Positions 15,468-24,534 are shown, counted from the stretch's first letter. The stretch: 35,947 nt of DNA from Candidatus Thalassarchaeaceae archaeon (GCA_030754395.1 JASMAJ010000001.1:1-35947), one strand, 5' to 3'. The notes: generated from the sequence alone by a model not told the origin. Program-made: numbers and translations.

Positions 15468-16829
15468 TTGGCGGCATCTTCTGACGACCCTAGCCCTACT
15501 GATGGAGAGGGAGATAAGATTCCTGTATCTAGGGTGAAACGGCGTAGGCATCGTCCTCTTAAGGTGGCTAATCAAATCCCTCAACGCCGCCGTAAGGAGA
15601 TTGAAAAGGCTCTAGAGGAACCCGGTTCTACTCCAAAGAAATGGTCTAGGTCAAGTGATTGGAAATCTCATCGTATTGGTCGTAAACTTGTGAAACCAGG
15701 GACAATTCGTCAAATTGAATTTGATTTAATGGATATTGAAATTGGTGAATCGTGGCCAATTCCAATTACTGTAGTTCATGGAACTCGTCCTGGGCCGATA
15801 GTTACAATCATAGGTGCAATTCATGGAAATGAGCTTATTGGCCCTCTCGCTCTTACATATTTACAATCAGCAAATATCATGGGAGAGGGTATGGCAATAG
15901 ATCCATCTTCAGTAGCAGGAACAATCCGCATAATCCCTATTGTCAACATGCCTGGATACCGTCGATCTACACGATATATGAGTGATGGAAGAGATTTGAA
16001 TCGCTTTTTCCCTGGGAAGGAAAATAGTAACACTACTTCGAGAGTTGCTCACAGATTATGGAGTGAATTATTTTCTACAAGTGATCATATCATCGATTTG
16101 CATACCGCAGCACTCGGCCGAACAAATATGCCTCAGGTAAGAGCTAACCTTGCAAATCGACTAAGTAATCGTTCTGCACGTGCTTTTGGTATCGAATTGA
16201 TTCTAGACAGTGAAGGTCCGAAGGGCTCTTTACGTCGTATTTCTGATGAATCAGGAATAAGTTGCATAACTTATGAGGGAGGTGGTTCTGACGAATCAGA
16301 TCCTGAATCAATTCAAGTTGCATTATATGGGATTCTCAATGTTTTAAGGGGTCTAAAGATGATTCCTGGATATCCAAGCAGACCGCGATTTCGTCTTCTT
16401 GCTTCAGGTTCCGTATGGATACGTTCTGATTATGGAGGCTTACTCGATGTATTAGCTCCAGCCGGCTCTTTTGTTGAGGAGGGAGAGGTTGTAGCTACTG
16501 TTTCAGATCCGGAAAATCCAGGTCAGATGATGGATGTTAAGTCACCAACTCAAGGTCTAATGATTTGTTCTGCAACTCACCCATTCGTCACCACGGGCAC
16601 TCCTATTGGACATTTGATTCCAATCACTAAGGCTGTGAAAACCGTCCAACGACGGCTTGACGAGGAAGGGCTTCTAGTTCTTTCAGGAACAGATGGCGAA
16701 CCACCATGGAGAGAAGATGAAGAGATTGAAGACATCTCCGTTGAAGGGGTATGGGAAGGTGGATCTCCTGATGCTGAATGGGGAGATAACTTGCGAGCAG
16801 CAGCCGAAGAAGAAGCAGATGAAGCGTGA
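15468..16829 (+). CDS. Succinylglutamate desuccinylase/aspartoacylase family protein
   Basis: An M14-like zinc deacylase of about 453 residues from TTG 15468. The frame extends to 15333, but that would overlap the start of the divergent thioesterase gene; AAGGT lies just ahead of the TTG. An unusual Arg/Lys-rich N-terminus (KRRRHRPLK and onward, about 30 residues) precedes the enzyme. Zinc ligands appear in GAIHGNE (His119, Glu122) and DLHTAALG, and the catalytic Glu is probably in TYEGGG. The C-terminal part (GGLLDVLAPAGSFVEEGEVV) is the beta-barrel, biotinyl/lipoyl-like domain common in this family. Members remove acyl groups from amino acids or related small molecules; the substrate is unknown. 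The stop directly abuts the stop of the convergent subtilase gene. Confidence 0.85.
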   Translation: MAASSDDPSPTDGEGDKIPVSRVKRRRHRPLKVANQIPQRRRKEIEKALEEPGSTPKKWSRSSDWKSHRIGRKLVKPGTIRQIEFDLMDIEIGESWPIPITVVHGTRPGPIVTIIGAIHGNELIGPLALTYLQSANIMGEGMAIDPSSVAGTIRIIPIVNMPGYRRSTRYMSDGRDLNRFFPGKENSNTTSRVAHRLWSELFSTSDHIIDLHTAALGRTNMPQVRANLANRLSNRSARAFGIELILDSEGPKGSLRRISDESGISCITYEGGGSDESDPESIQVALYGILNVLRGLKMIPGYPSRPRFRLLASGSVWIRSDYGGLLDVLAPAGSFVEEGEVVATVSDPENPGQMMDVKSPTQGLMICSATHPFVTTGTPIGHLIPITKAVKTVQRRLDEEGLLVLSGTDGEPPWREDEEIEDISVEGVWEGGSPDAEWGDNLRAAAEEEADEA

Positions 16830-19800
16830 TTATTCTTCTTCACCTAGTGATTTAGATACTGCAGTTGCTGTGACTAGAAGTGGTGGTTCATTCTCAATAG
16901 ATTCAGTTACAACCGTAGCGTTAACCAAGAGAGGTTCCTCCTTTTCATCCTGATATTGTGAAAGATAACTCAAGTCTGGTGCTGAAGGTAATTCTACAGA
17001 ACGATGTTCAGGTGATTCCCCTCTAGGCCTATGGTCGATTTGGAATTCGCTATATGCATCGGTAATTTTCTGATTTAGATTTATTCTATGCGCCCCATAT
17101 GCAACTCCACCAACAATAGTCAGAATCAGAATTAGTATGAAAATAATTCCTATTGTTGAAGCAAAAAATGACAGTAATGAGTCGATAAAGGTAGGTGGTT
17201 CGACATAAACCTCAACCTCAATTTCCCATTGGAATTTAGTTTCTATTCCTGAATCAATTAGGGTTGCATTAATTTGTCGTATTCCATCGCCATCTCGACA
17301 AAGAATTATTGCTAATTCCCAATTTCTGTTTTCACAATCAATAATTTGGATATGTAGGCGCATTCCATCATTAGTTACATTATCTGAAAGATTTACTCCT
17401 TCCATCTCCCAGATTATTTTTTCATCTATTTCACTAGGAATTCCATCTAAATTTATTGAAAAAGAACGATTAACAGCATCCCAAACACCGGATGAAATGA
17501 TTTGACTGATAGAAGATTTTCTATTCAATTTATCCTCATCATCAACGATGTTATTGCAGTCATCATCTAAACCATTCCAAATTTCTTGAACATCTGGATT
17601 AATCGTTGCATCCAAATCCTGACAGTCCTCAAAAGCAAAAAATCCATCCTCATCACGATCGAAGTCGTAGACTAAAGGATTTGACTTTGAAGTCTTAATC
17701 TCAAATCCATCTTCTAGTCCATCTTCATCCGAGTCGATGTTATAGGGATTAGTTGAATAATTGTGATATTCTTCATAATCAGATAGTCCGTCCTGATCAG
17801 TGTCAATCTCATAGAAATCCTCATCTATAATTTCATCACAATCATTGTCCTTCCCATCTAGTTCTTCTGTTCCAAATGGTTTTCTCTCATCATCATCATC
17901 GTCACAATCATTGAACCAATAGACTCCATCTCCATCATTATCTGGATCGAAGACAAGTGGGTTTGATGAGATTTCTAACTCGTAACCATCAGGTAATCCA
18001 TCATTATCGGTATCGCCATCATATGGATTAGTGCTCAAATTATGATATTCGTTGTAATCATCCAGTCCATCGAAATCAGTATCAAGAATCCAAAGATTCT
18101 GATCTATAATCAAGTCGCAGTCATTATCAATTCCATCCAGTAATTCGGGTAGGCTCGGATTTCTATATTCATCATTATCATCACAATCTAGGAACCAATG
18201 GTATCCATCGGAGTCGGCGTCCACGTCGTAAATTAGTGGATTCGATCCATGTACGAGAACCTCATCTCCATCAGTTAGTCCATCATCATCGGTATCATCA
18301 TCCAGATATTCGGTTCCGTGAATATGAAATTCTGGCCAATCCTTCAGTCCATCATTATCTCGATCAGTAAAGTTGTAACCCTCATCAATGATTAAATCAC
18401 AATTGTTGTCAATTCCATCAAGAGCTTCGTAAGCACCAGGATTGACTATTGGATTATTGTCGTTACAGTCTTGGAAATGGTAGAACAAATCGTTGTCAGC
18501 GTCAGGATCGTAAACCAAGGGGTCACTGCCCCAAACATTTACTTCAACACCATCAGTTAGTCCATCAGAGTCAGAGTCCTCATTCCAAGGGTCAGTTCCA
18601 ACAACATTGACTTCTATTCCATCAGATAGTCCATCACCATCAGAGTCAGGAATTAGTGGATCTGTAAAGTAAATCATAACTTCTTCATAATCAGATAGTC
18701 CATCACCATCAGTATCCGCAAGGTAGGGGTTAGTCCCCCAAACCTTTGTCTCATTATAGTCACTTAGTCCATCATCATCATGATCGAAGTCTTCATCAAC
18801 CCCATGGAATATTATTTGCCAATAATTCAATGTTCCACTGTCTCCAGAACTAGCATCACGAATCTTCAGAACCCATTCACCAAGACTGGCTTCACCCCAG
18901 TGATGTACTGTATTGAATAACCAATCATTGTAATTATTGCCATTATCGGAATGTTGTTCGGCCAACCAAGATACTGTTCCATCAGGTGATTCTAATATGA
19001 TTTCAAGATCACCGCGAGAACTATGGTCAATGTCTACAATTACATCAACACTTTCGATTAGCAAAGTTTGTGTCATATTTACAGTGAATTCACTCCAATT
19101 TGAAGAACCCAAATCCGGAATTCCTAGGTTCTCGGAATATGGTCCATATGTCTGATTTACTTCAGTTCCTAGACTTGTCCAGTTCTCTGCTAATGTCACC
19201 GCTGCTCCTGCATCTACAGCCCCAAATCCATACTTATGTGATACATCATATCCTGCTCCATTTGTCTCCCATGAACTATCTGTGGGGTCATTCATTCGAG
19301 AGGATTGAACTAATATTTCTTGCACATCACGCCAACTTAGATTTTCGTTTGCATCATACATTAGAGCGATTACTCCTGCAGCTAATGGGGTTGCACTAGA
19401 CGTTCCTCCAAAGTCATGGGTGACATTTCCGCTACCATTGTATCCTCCACTGCCGGTGATATCAGTAGTAGTGATTCCTTCACCATCTCCTTCAGAATGC
19501 GCGGCGACCAATATATTTGCTCCCGGCTCTGCATACCATGATTGCTCTCCATTATGGTCTATGGCTGTGACTGCAATAGTGAATCTGCTGTTCGCGTATC
19601 CATCATAGTTTGCATTATCATTTCCAGTAAGTCCATTTCCTGCTGCCCAAGTAATGGTATTTCCCAATCCTTGTCTTCCGAAGTAGGCATCTGACTCGAA
19701 AGCAGCAAGAGTCAGCGGTCCTGGTGCTTCTAGTACCTGACCATTATCTGAGGGGCCCCATGAATTTGTGTAGATGTCAATATCATTTTGATAGAAGCTC

Positions 19801-20678
19801 AAGGCATCAGACTCAAGACTATCACTAGTACCACAGGCAATCAAAGTCGAGCCAGCGATTGTTGCTTCCCAAGCTGCCCCAGAGACGTAGAGAGAATTGT
19901 TTCCAACTGCAGCAGCAACACCAGCAACAGCAGTTCCATGCTCATCCCAACTGTTTGGAGTTGGGTCTGGGTCATCATTGCACCAATCGTATGAAAATGT
20001 GCTATTGTAATGAGGAGAAATGTCAACATGTGAATGGTCAAGGCCATCATCAACTACACTGATTACTACTTCTTGACCACGATAATTATCCCAAATATCG
20101 GTTGCATTGATATCTTCACCTGATAATCCTCCAGTTTGCCCAGTGTTCTCCAAATGCCACTGTGAAGCGAACTCTGGGTCATTTGGATTATCACGTGTCT
20201 GAAGTGTTTGAGAAACAACTAACGGAGAAAATGATTCAATCTGTCCTGCTACGAGCGCTTCTTGGAGTTTCGGAATGGCCTCTAAAGGGTCATTGAAATG
20301 CCAAATATAGGAATTAGGCAATAATGAAACTTCTTTGATAGATTTAGGACTTGGAATTGTCCAAACTTGTTTTTTCTCAGGTACTTGAGTAACAACTAAC
20401 CATTCTTTTGTAATTTCTAACTCATCTTGAGAATACTGATTGAGATTTTCTACTCTTGCAAATGCTGCTTGTACTGATTCGGAGTATGTTGGGATAATGT
20501 CTTCTCCATTAATTTCGAGGTCGATTTTTATATTCTGACCATCAGAAATGGCGATGACTGTAGGACTGATTATGACTAGCATCAGCAACGCAGCAACTGC
20601 ACGCATAAGCAAGGGTCGAACATATTGGGGTTTTAGCCGTTCCCAACGAGTGAGTGCGTCCCGCTTCGGGCAAATCAA
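16830..20678 (-). CDS. Secreted, membrane-anchored subtilisin-like protease with P-domain and TSP3/MopE-type repeats
   Basis: 1282 residues. A signal peptide (LLMRAVAALLMLVIISPTVIA) and a propeptide precede an S8 peptidase domain with catalytic Asp210 (VVDDGLDHSH), His247 (DEHGTAVAG) and Ser427 (GGTSSATP). A proprotein-convertase P-domain covers roughly 500-640. A long array of calcium-binding thrombospondin type 3 motifs (D.D.DGL.D) is interleaved with MopE-like motifs (DCDD.D..., DGIDNDCD). A beta-rich domain and a transmembrane helix near 1165-1190 lie before a short cytoplasmic tail. It is probably a surface protease degrading external protein. The start is a TTG that overlaps the upstream gene's TGA (TTGA), which suggests translational coupling; ATG 20606 is an alternative that still keeps the signal peptide. 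The 3' end has no spacer to the convergent gene. Confidence 0.92.
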   Translation of the reverse strand: MICPKRDALTRWERLKPQYVRPLLMRAVAALLMLVIISPTVIAISDGQNIKIDLEINGEDIIPTYSESVQAAFARVENLNQYSQDELEITKEWLVVTQVPEKKQVWTIPSPKSIKEVSLLPNSYIWHFNDPLEAIPKLQEALVAGQIESFSPLVVSQTLQTRDNPNDPEFASQWHLENTGQTGGLSGEDINATDIWDNYRGQEVVISVVDDGLDHSHVDISPHYNSTFSYDWCNDDPDPTPNSWDEHGTAVAGVAAAVGNNSLYVSGAAWEATIAGSTLIACGTSDSLESDALSFYQNDIDIYTNSWGPSDNGQVLEAPGPLTLAAFESDAYFGRQGLGNTITWAAGNGLTGNDNANYDGYANSRFTIAVTAIDHNGEQSWYAEPGANILVAAHSEGDGEGITTTDITGSGGYNGSGNVTHDFGGTSSATPLAAGVIALMYDANENLSWRDVQEILVQSSRMNDPTDSSWETNGAGYDVSHKYGFGAVDAGAAVTLAENWTSLGTEVNQTYGPYSENLGIPDLGSSNWSEFTVNMTQTLLIESVDVIVDIDHSSRGDLEIILESPDGTVSWLAEQHSDNGNNYNDWLFNTVHHWGEASLGEWVLKIRDASSGDSGTLNYWQIIFHGVDEDFDHDDDGLSDYNETKVWGTNPYLADTDGDGLSDYEEVMIYFTDPLIPDSDGDGLSDGIEVNVVGTDPWNEDSDSDGLTDGVEVNVWGSDPLVYDPDADNDLFYHFQDCNDNNPIVNPGAYEALDGIDNNCDLIIDEGYNFTDRDNDGLKDWPEFHIHGTEYLDDDTDDDGLTDGDEVLVHGSNPLIYDVDADSDGYHWFLDCDDNDEYRNPSLPELLDGIDNDCDLIIDQNLWILDTDFDGLDDYNEYHNLSTNPYDGDTDNDGLPDGYELEISSNPLVFDPDNDGDGVYWFNDCDDDDDERKPFGTEELDGKDNDCDEIIDEDFYEIDTDQDGLSDYEEYHNYSTNPYNIDSDEDGLEDGFEIKTSKSNPLVYDFDRDEDGFFAFEDCQDLDATINPDVQEIWNGLDDDCNNIVDDEDKLNRKSSISQIISSGVWDAVNRSFSINLDGIPSEIDEKIIWEMEGVNLSDNVTNDGMRLHIQIIDCENRNWELAIILCRDGDGIRQINATLIDSGIETKFQWEIEVEVYVEPPTFIDSLLSFFASTIGIIFILILILTIVGGVAYGAHRINLNQKITDAYSEFQIDHRPRGESPEHRSVELPSAPDLSYLSQYQDEKEEPLLVNATVVTESIENEPPLLVTATAVSKSLGEEE
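17526..18647 (-). repeat. Four tandem ~93-residue composite TSP3 + MopE-like units
   Basis: On the minus strand, units begin at about 18647, 18365, 18083 and 17804, with lengths of 94, 94, 93 and about 92 codons. Each has two D.D.DGL.D motifs, a SNPLVYD-type phrase, a DC.D motif, and an LDGIDNDCD.IID motif with the second Cys. The regular period and the two Cys per unit suggest one disulfide and several Ca2+ ions per module. This is a coding repeat, not a CRISPR array. Confidence 0.8.
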
Positions 20679-21931
20679 CCTTCATTGAACCCTTTAATCG
20701 CTGCATGAACTTCTTCATCACTCATTAGACGACGCTGTGATTTTGCTACTTCAAACAAGTGAGCTACTAGGTCATCTTCAACATCATATTCGTTTTGTTG
20801 GAGCCACCATATGATGTTTGAGCGCCCACTCATATGACCAATTCTAATGACCTGTTGAAGGCCATAATCTTGTGCAGGAACACCTGAATATACCCTGTCT
20901 GCTAGCCAATGGTCGCCTTTTTTCATCGCCTTTACCACAGCACTTGCATGTACGCCTGTTCCCGTTTCAAACGCATCTTTGCCAAATACTGGATAATTTC
21001 GAGGTAATGCCACTTCGATGTATTCGTGTGCCTTACGCATATAGTCGTTCAAAGCAGTCAAGTCATTTTTTATGACTCCCATCAGTGATAGATTGACTAG
21101 GGTTTGATCAAGAGGGGCATTGCCTGCTCTTTCTCCAACTCCCAAAGCCGTCCCATGAATTACATCAGCTCCCGCTTCAACTGCAGCTAGATTGTTCGCA
21201 ACCCCTAAGCCTCGATCCTGATGACCGTGCCAGTTAACTTCGATATCACGACGTTTGACGCCTGCATCTGGGATAACCTCGTCTTGGATAAATCCTAGAA
21301 GTTTCCTTACACCATTAGGAGTAACATGGCCACAAGTGTCGCAGACACAAATTCGATCAGCACCTAATTCGATAGCTCGGGTGTAGACTTCTTTGATTTC
21401 TTCTGGTTTGCTTCTAGTAGTATCCTCTGTAACGAACATTACTGGAATATCATTGTTTACTGCGAATGAAACTGCCTTTTCTGCAGTCGAGAGAATTCTT
21501 TCCATATTCCAGTCCTCTGCAAATTGTCTGATAGGACTGGTTCCGAGGAAAGCACTAGCCTGTATTTGACGCTCATGCTTAGCTTGAAGGTCAACAAGTG
21601 GTTCGATATCGCTAACAACCGTTCTTACAGCACATCCAGGTCGTAATTCGTAATCATTTTCCCCCATGTGAGTAAGCATGGCATCAATATGAGATACGTG
21701 GAATGGTCCTGCGCCAGGTAGCCCTAAGTCCACCTTTTGAATTCCTAATTTTTCCATGAAATCGATAAGTTCTATTTTCTGTTCAATAGTGGGATTTCGT
21801 GCACTAGGACTCTGTAGTCCATCACGCAGAGTCTCATCATCAAACCATACTTCATGAGGGTGGTTTGATGGCTCTCGCACAATCTCATAATCAATGGTAT
21901 TCCAATCGTAGATGAGTTCGCTCTCCTTCAT
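20675..21931 (-). CDS. LeuA/HMGL-like (DRE-TIM metallolyase family) acyltransferase
   Basis: About 418 residues from ATG 21931, preferred because GGTGA precedes it; ATG 21955 is in frame. The TIM-barrel signature is DDETLRDGLQSPS, the metal-binding HxH is in WHGHQDRGLG, and the conserved G.GERAGNAPL segment is present. The IGHMSGRSN stretch resembles the IGKHSGR segment of isopropylmalate/homocitrate/citramalate synthases. These condense acetyl-CoA with a 2-oxo acid, or cleave HMG-CoA in the lyase branch. There is no LeuA-type C-terminal regulatory domain and no leuBCD neighbour, so the substrate is open. It lies between ctaB and the subtilase, overlapping the latter by 4 bp, probably as part of a polycistron with ctaA and ctaB. 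Confidence 0.82.
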   Translation of the reverse strand: MKESELIYDWNTIDYEIVREPSNHPHEVWFDDETLRDGLQSPSARNPTIEQKIELIDFMEKLGIQKVDLGLPGAGPFHVSHIDAMLTHMGENDYELRPGCAVRTVVSDIEPLVDLQAKHERQIQASAFLGTSPIRQFAEDWNMERILSTAEKAVSFAVNNDIPVMFVTEDTTRSKPEEIKEVYTRAIELGADRICVCDTCGHVTPNGVRKLLGFIQDEVIPDAGVKRRDIEVNWHGHQDRGLGVANNLAAVEAGADVIHGTALGVGERAGNAPLDQTLVNLSLMGVIKNDLTALNDYMRKAHEYIEVALPRNYPVFGKDAFETGTGVHASAVVKAMKKGDHWLADRVYSGVPAQDYGLQQVIRIGHMSGRSNIIWWLQQNEYDVEDDLVAHLFEVAKSQRRLMSDEEVHAAIKGFNEG

Positions 21932-21991
21932 CCGCTCACCCGCTGCTACGCCCATCGAACAGACCAGCCTGTGTTTGAAGCATTCGGGGTT

Positions 21992-23107
21992 TCATGCTGA
22001 GTTAGCCTTGCGATTAACGCGTGAACGTAACTCATACCTGATTATGAATGCAAGAGAAATGATAGCACCAATAATTCCTCCGTAAAGACCGAAACTAGCA
22101 GTTACTACAATTACGAACATTACCGCGAGATAATACATTGAGACAAAGAAAGAATTTGTTGCACTAGGTATCCTTCCTTCGGGTCCTTGAGGTTCATTTG
22201 GATCAATAATGAAAACTGTTCTCGTGTACCATAGTGATACAATTACAGCGTTCCATCCGAAGATGTGATACAATTCATCACCAAAATCTATTCCACCTAG
22301 TGTTATTGGCGCTGCTAATGAGAGTAAGACTAGAAGAATGGCATAAAATTTCATTTCAATTAATGTTCTTTGAGCACCTTTGACACCTGGCATCATAGGA
22401 ACTCCCACTTTCTCATATTCTTCTGAACGATAAAGTGCAAGTGCCCAGAAGTGGGGGGGTGTCCAAAGAAAAATTAGCAGAAACATGAACCAAGGCATCA
22501 GGCTTCCTAAATCGGTAATCGAAGTAATAAATGATTGAACTGATTCTATTTCTATTGAGAGTTCTCCAACTGCAGTAGCCCAACCAATTACTGGTGGTGT
22601 AGCACCTGCAATTCCGCCGATGACAATATTTTGGGTAGAAGTTCGTTTCAGCCAGATGGTGTATATCAGAACATAGAATAGTATGCTGAATGCAGCCCAA
22701 AAGGCAGCAACGGCGTTTGCCATTACAATGAACCAATATGTTCCAATTATGGAAATAAAGATCCCAAATGTCAATGCCCCATTTGCCGTCACGGCTCCTG
22801 ATGGAATCGGTCTATTGGAAGTTCGAGCCATTATTGGGTCGATATCTCGATCGTACCACATATTGATTGCATTCGCCCCTCCTGCTGTTAGGTATCCTCC
22901 AACAAAGACGACCATCATTGTCTCAATAGTTGCTAACCAGTCCATTTCATTGGAGTCTAGTAAATCGTGAGATATTACTGCACATAGTGCAGTAATTTGC
23001 AGTAGGACAACGACACCTGGTTTGGTGAGAGCCAGCCAAGCTCGGATTCCAGATACTGGCTCACCCATATCACGCCCTATGGGCGTGAGTCCTTGAATAC
23101 CACTCAT
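21992..23107 (-). CDS. ctaB: Protoheme IX farnesyltransferase (heme O synthase)
   Basis: A UbiA-type prenyltransferase with many membrane helices. The first Asp-rich motif region is NMWYDRDIDPIMARTSNRP; further family signatures are QNIVIGGIAGATPPVIGW and WTPPHFWALAL. It transfers a farnesyl group to protoheme to give heme O, the substrate of heme A synthase. At 371 residues it is somewhat longer than many homologues, with extra sequence at the C-terminal end and a short extra N-terminus. The ATG at 23107 overlaps the ctaA stop (ATGA). An internal ATG at 23068 would place the hairpin at 23070-23088 in the spacer instead. Together with ctaA it indicates an aa3-type terminal oxidase and aerobic respiration. 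Confidence 0.94.
   Translation of the reverse strand: MSGIQGLTPIGRDMGEPVSGIRAWLALTKPGVVVLLQITALCAVISHDLLDSNEMDWLATIETMMVVFVGGYLTAGGANAINMWYDRDIDPIMARTSNRPIPSGAVTANGALTFGIFISIIGTYWFIVMANAVAAFWAAFSILFYVLIYTIWLKRTSTQNIVIGGIAGATPPVIGWATAVGELSIEIESVQSFITSITDLGSLMPWFMFLLIFLWTPPHFWALALYRSEEYEKVGVPMMPGVKGAQRTLIEMKFYAILLVLLSLAAPITLGGIDFGDELYHIFGWNAVIVSLWYTRTVFIIDPNEPQGPEGRIPSATNSFFVSMYYLAVMFVIVVTASFGLYGGIIGAIISLAFIIRYELRSRVNRKANSA
23070..23088 (-). terminator. Perfect 8-bp hairpin at the ctaA/ctaB junction
   Basis: TCACGCCC (23070-23077), loop TAT, GGGCGTGA (23081-23088). It starts 15 bases after the ctaA stop in the direction of transcription, within the first codons of ctaB or just ahead of the alternative ATG at 23068. 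The TAT loop is the same as in the hairpin after the thiolase gene. Confidence 0.4.
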
Positions 23108-24162
23108 TCAAGAGTTTCAACATTTGTATCATACAGGGTGCCAACCGAAGTCGAAAGCCAAACAGTTGCTAGGACGAGGAATGTTAGTGATGCAAGTAGC
23201 AGATGTAAGAGAGAAAGCCATTCCTCAAATCCCGAATCAGCAGTCCACGAGAATATGTAAAATGCTCCAACAACGACATTTAGCAGGAAAAGACCAGTTG
23301 CAGTCCATATCCAGTTTCGGAGGATTTGGCCATGTTGATGCTGATCTTGCTCTTTCATTACTACCCAAGCAGCAGCAAGAAGAGCAATTTCAACTATTAC
23401 GACGATCCACCTATGGATAATCTGAGATTGGTTCTCAAGATTTTCTATCGTGTTAAACAATTTACCATGACACAATGGCCACGAATCAAATCCATTTACT
23501 CCACAACCCGTATTTGCTCCAGGTGTTGTGGCAACAAAAACTCCTGCAAATAGTGCAATGAAGGAGCCAAATCCTAACCATGCAATTCTGTTTTTCCATC
23601 TAGTAGCTAAAATAGGGTCAAATTCAATCCATTTGGGAGTTTCATGTGTATCGCGAGAAATACAGAGCCAGAGCCAGATTAGTGATAGCTCGAAGGCTAG
23701 AGCGCTGGCTAAATGTAGTGCAACACTCCAATGTTCATTATCCATTTCAACAGTAAACCAACCGATTAGACCCTGCCAAACAATTAGTGCTACAGAAACG
23801 GCTGCTGCTAATTTAGTTGCAGAATTTGATTCATCGTTGCGCCCCACAAGAAACCAATTCAACAATACTAGAGGTCCGAGAATAACTCCTGCGATAAGTC
23901 TGTGAACCCATTCTGTGAATATTTGGAAAGTTGTATATCTGTGATGTTCACCACGTGAATCAATTTCGTCAGGGTTTTCGTCCCACCAAATTTCCTGCTC
24001 TTCAGGGCTTACATCAAAGGACCAACTGCCAAAGCAGGTTGGCCAATCAGGACAAGATTCACCAGCATCATAGATTCTAATCACTCCACCAATTGCAATC
24101 ACTAGAAATGTGACAGCAATTAGGCCAGCGGTCAGAGTTTTAGTTGAAATTCGGTCCAGCAT
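23104..24162 (-). CDS. ctaA: Heme A synthase (COX15/CtaA family)
   Basis: 352 residues, mostly transmembrane. Conserved heme-ligand histidines appear in TEWVHRLIAG, ALHLASAL, QIIHRWIV and LLHLLLAS. Cys pairs occur in the extracytoplasmic loops: ESCPDWPTC and GCGVNGFDSWPLC. It oxidises heme O to heme A in the membrane. The ATG at 24162 is 47 bases after the rpoK stop, and the gene overlaps ctaB by 4 bp. The loop Cys pairs match the Bacillus-type enzyme class. The order rpoK-ctaA-ctaB suggests cotranscription. Confidence 0.93.
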   Translation of the reverse strand: MLDRISTKTLTAGLIAVTFLVIAIGGVIRIYDAGESCPDWPTCFGSWSFDVSPEEQEIWWDENPDEIDSRGEHHRYTTFQIFTEWVHRLIAGVILGPLVLLNWFLVGRNDESNSATKLAAAVSVALIVWQGLIGWFTVEMDNEHWSVALHLASALAFELSLIWLWLCISRDTHETPKWIEFDPILATRWKNRIAWLGFGSFIALFAGVFVATTPGANTGCGVNGFDSWPLCHGKLFNTIENLENQSQIIHRWIVVIVEIALLAAAWVVMKEQDQHQHGQILRNWIWTATGLFLLNVVVGAFYIFSWTADSGFEEWLSLLHLLLASLTFLVLATVWLSTSVGTLYDTNVETLE

Positions 24163-24209
24163 GAGTCATTCTCCACTGCTGATTAGTACCACGATGTGGT
24201 ACAGAATTT

Positions 24210-24470
24210 TCATTCCTCCTTAATGTGGGGATCGACATCAATAGGGATACGATGTGACTCGTATTCTAACATGGCAATCTTAAGAGGATCAAGAACGAAG
24301 CGAGCCTTAGCGTCTTCGATACCATACAATTGAACTAGTTCGTTCATGAAGTTCTCCCTGAGTTCTTCCTCAGAGACATAGAGTGGAGCACCCATGCTGA
24401 TTTGTAGTGCTCGTGCTCCGATAATTCGTGCCTTTTCGAATCGAGTGTGCTGTCTTAGAGGCTTAACCAT
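24210..24470 (-). CDS. rpoK: DNA-directed RNA polymerase subunit K (Rpb6 homologue)
   Basis: 86 residues. The core matches archaeal RpoK/eukaryotic Rpb6/bacterial omega: TRFEKARIIGARALQISMGAP, and a C-terminal stretch ending LEYESHRIPI. The subunit helps assemble and hold the largest RNA polymerase subunit. Between the two parts lies an acidic helix region (EEELRENFMNELVQLYG), somewhat longer than in short archaeal homologues. ATG 24470 is preceded by an unusually GC-rich, hairpin-rich 76-base spacer. It is the first gene of a probable run with ctaA, ctaB, the LeuA-like gene and the subtilase. Confidence 0.9.
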   Translation of the reverse strand: MVKPLRQHTRFEKARIIGARALQISMGAPLYVSEEELRENFMNELVQLYGIEDAKARFVLDPLKIAMLEYESHRIPIDVDPHIKEE

Positions 24471-24517
24471 CGAGGCGGGCGACCGGAGGCCTCCCTATTA
24501 GCCCACCGGCTGGCTTA

Positions 24518-24534
24518 CGCCCCCTATGGGGGCG
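24518..24534 (-). terminator. Perfect 7-bp GC hairpin downstream of the thiolase gene
   Basis: CGCCCCCTATGGGGGCG: a seven-pair stem around a three-base loop, beginning 13 bases after the thiolase stop in the direction of transcription. No T-tract follows. It could separate the thiolase transcript from rpoK or protect the thiolase mRNA 3' end. Confidence 0.5.

Noticed and set aside
17526..18720. Regular repeats considered as a CRISPR or other DNA repeat array
   Set aside because: Repeats keep the reading frame with a period of about 280 bp, vary at silent positions and encode Ca-binding motifs.
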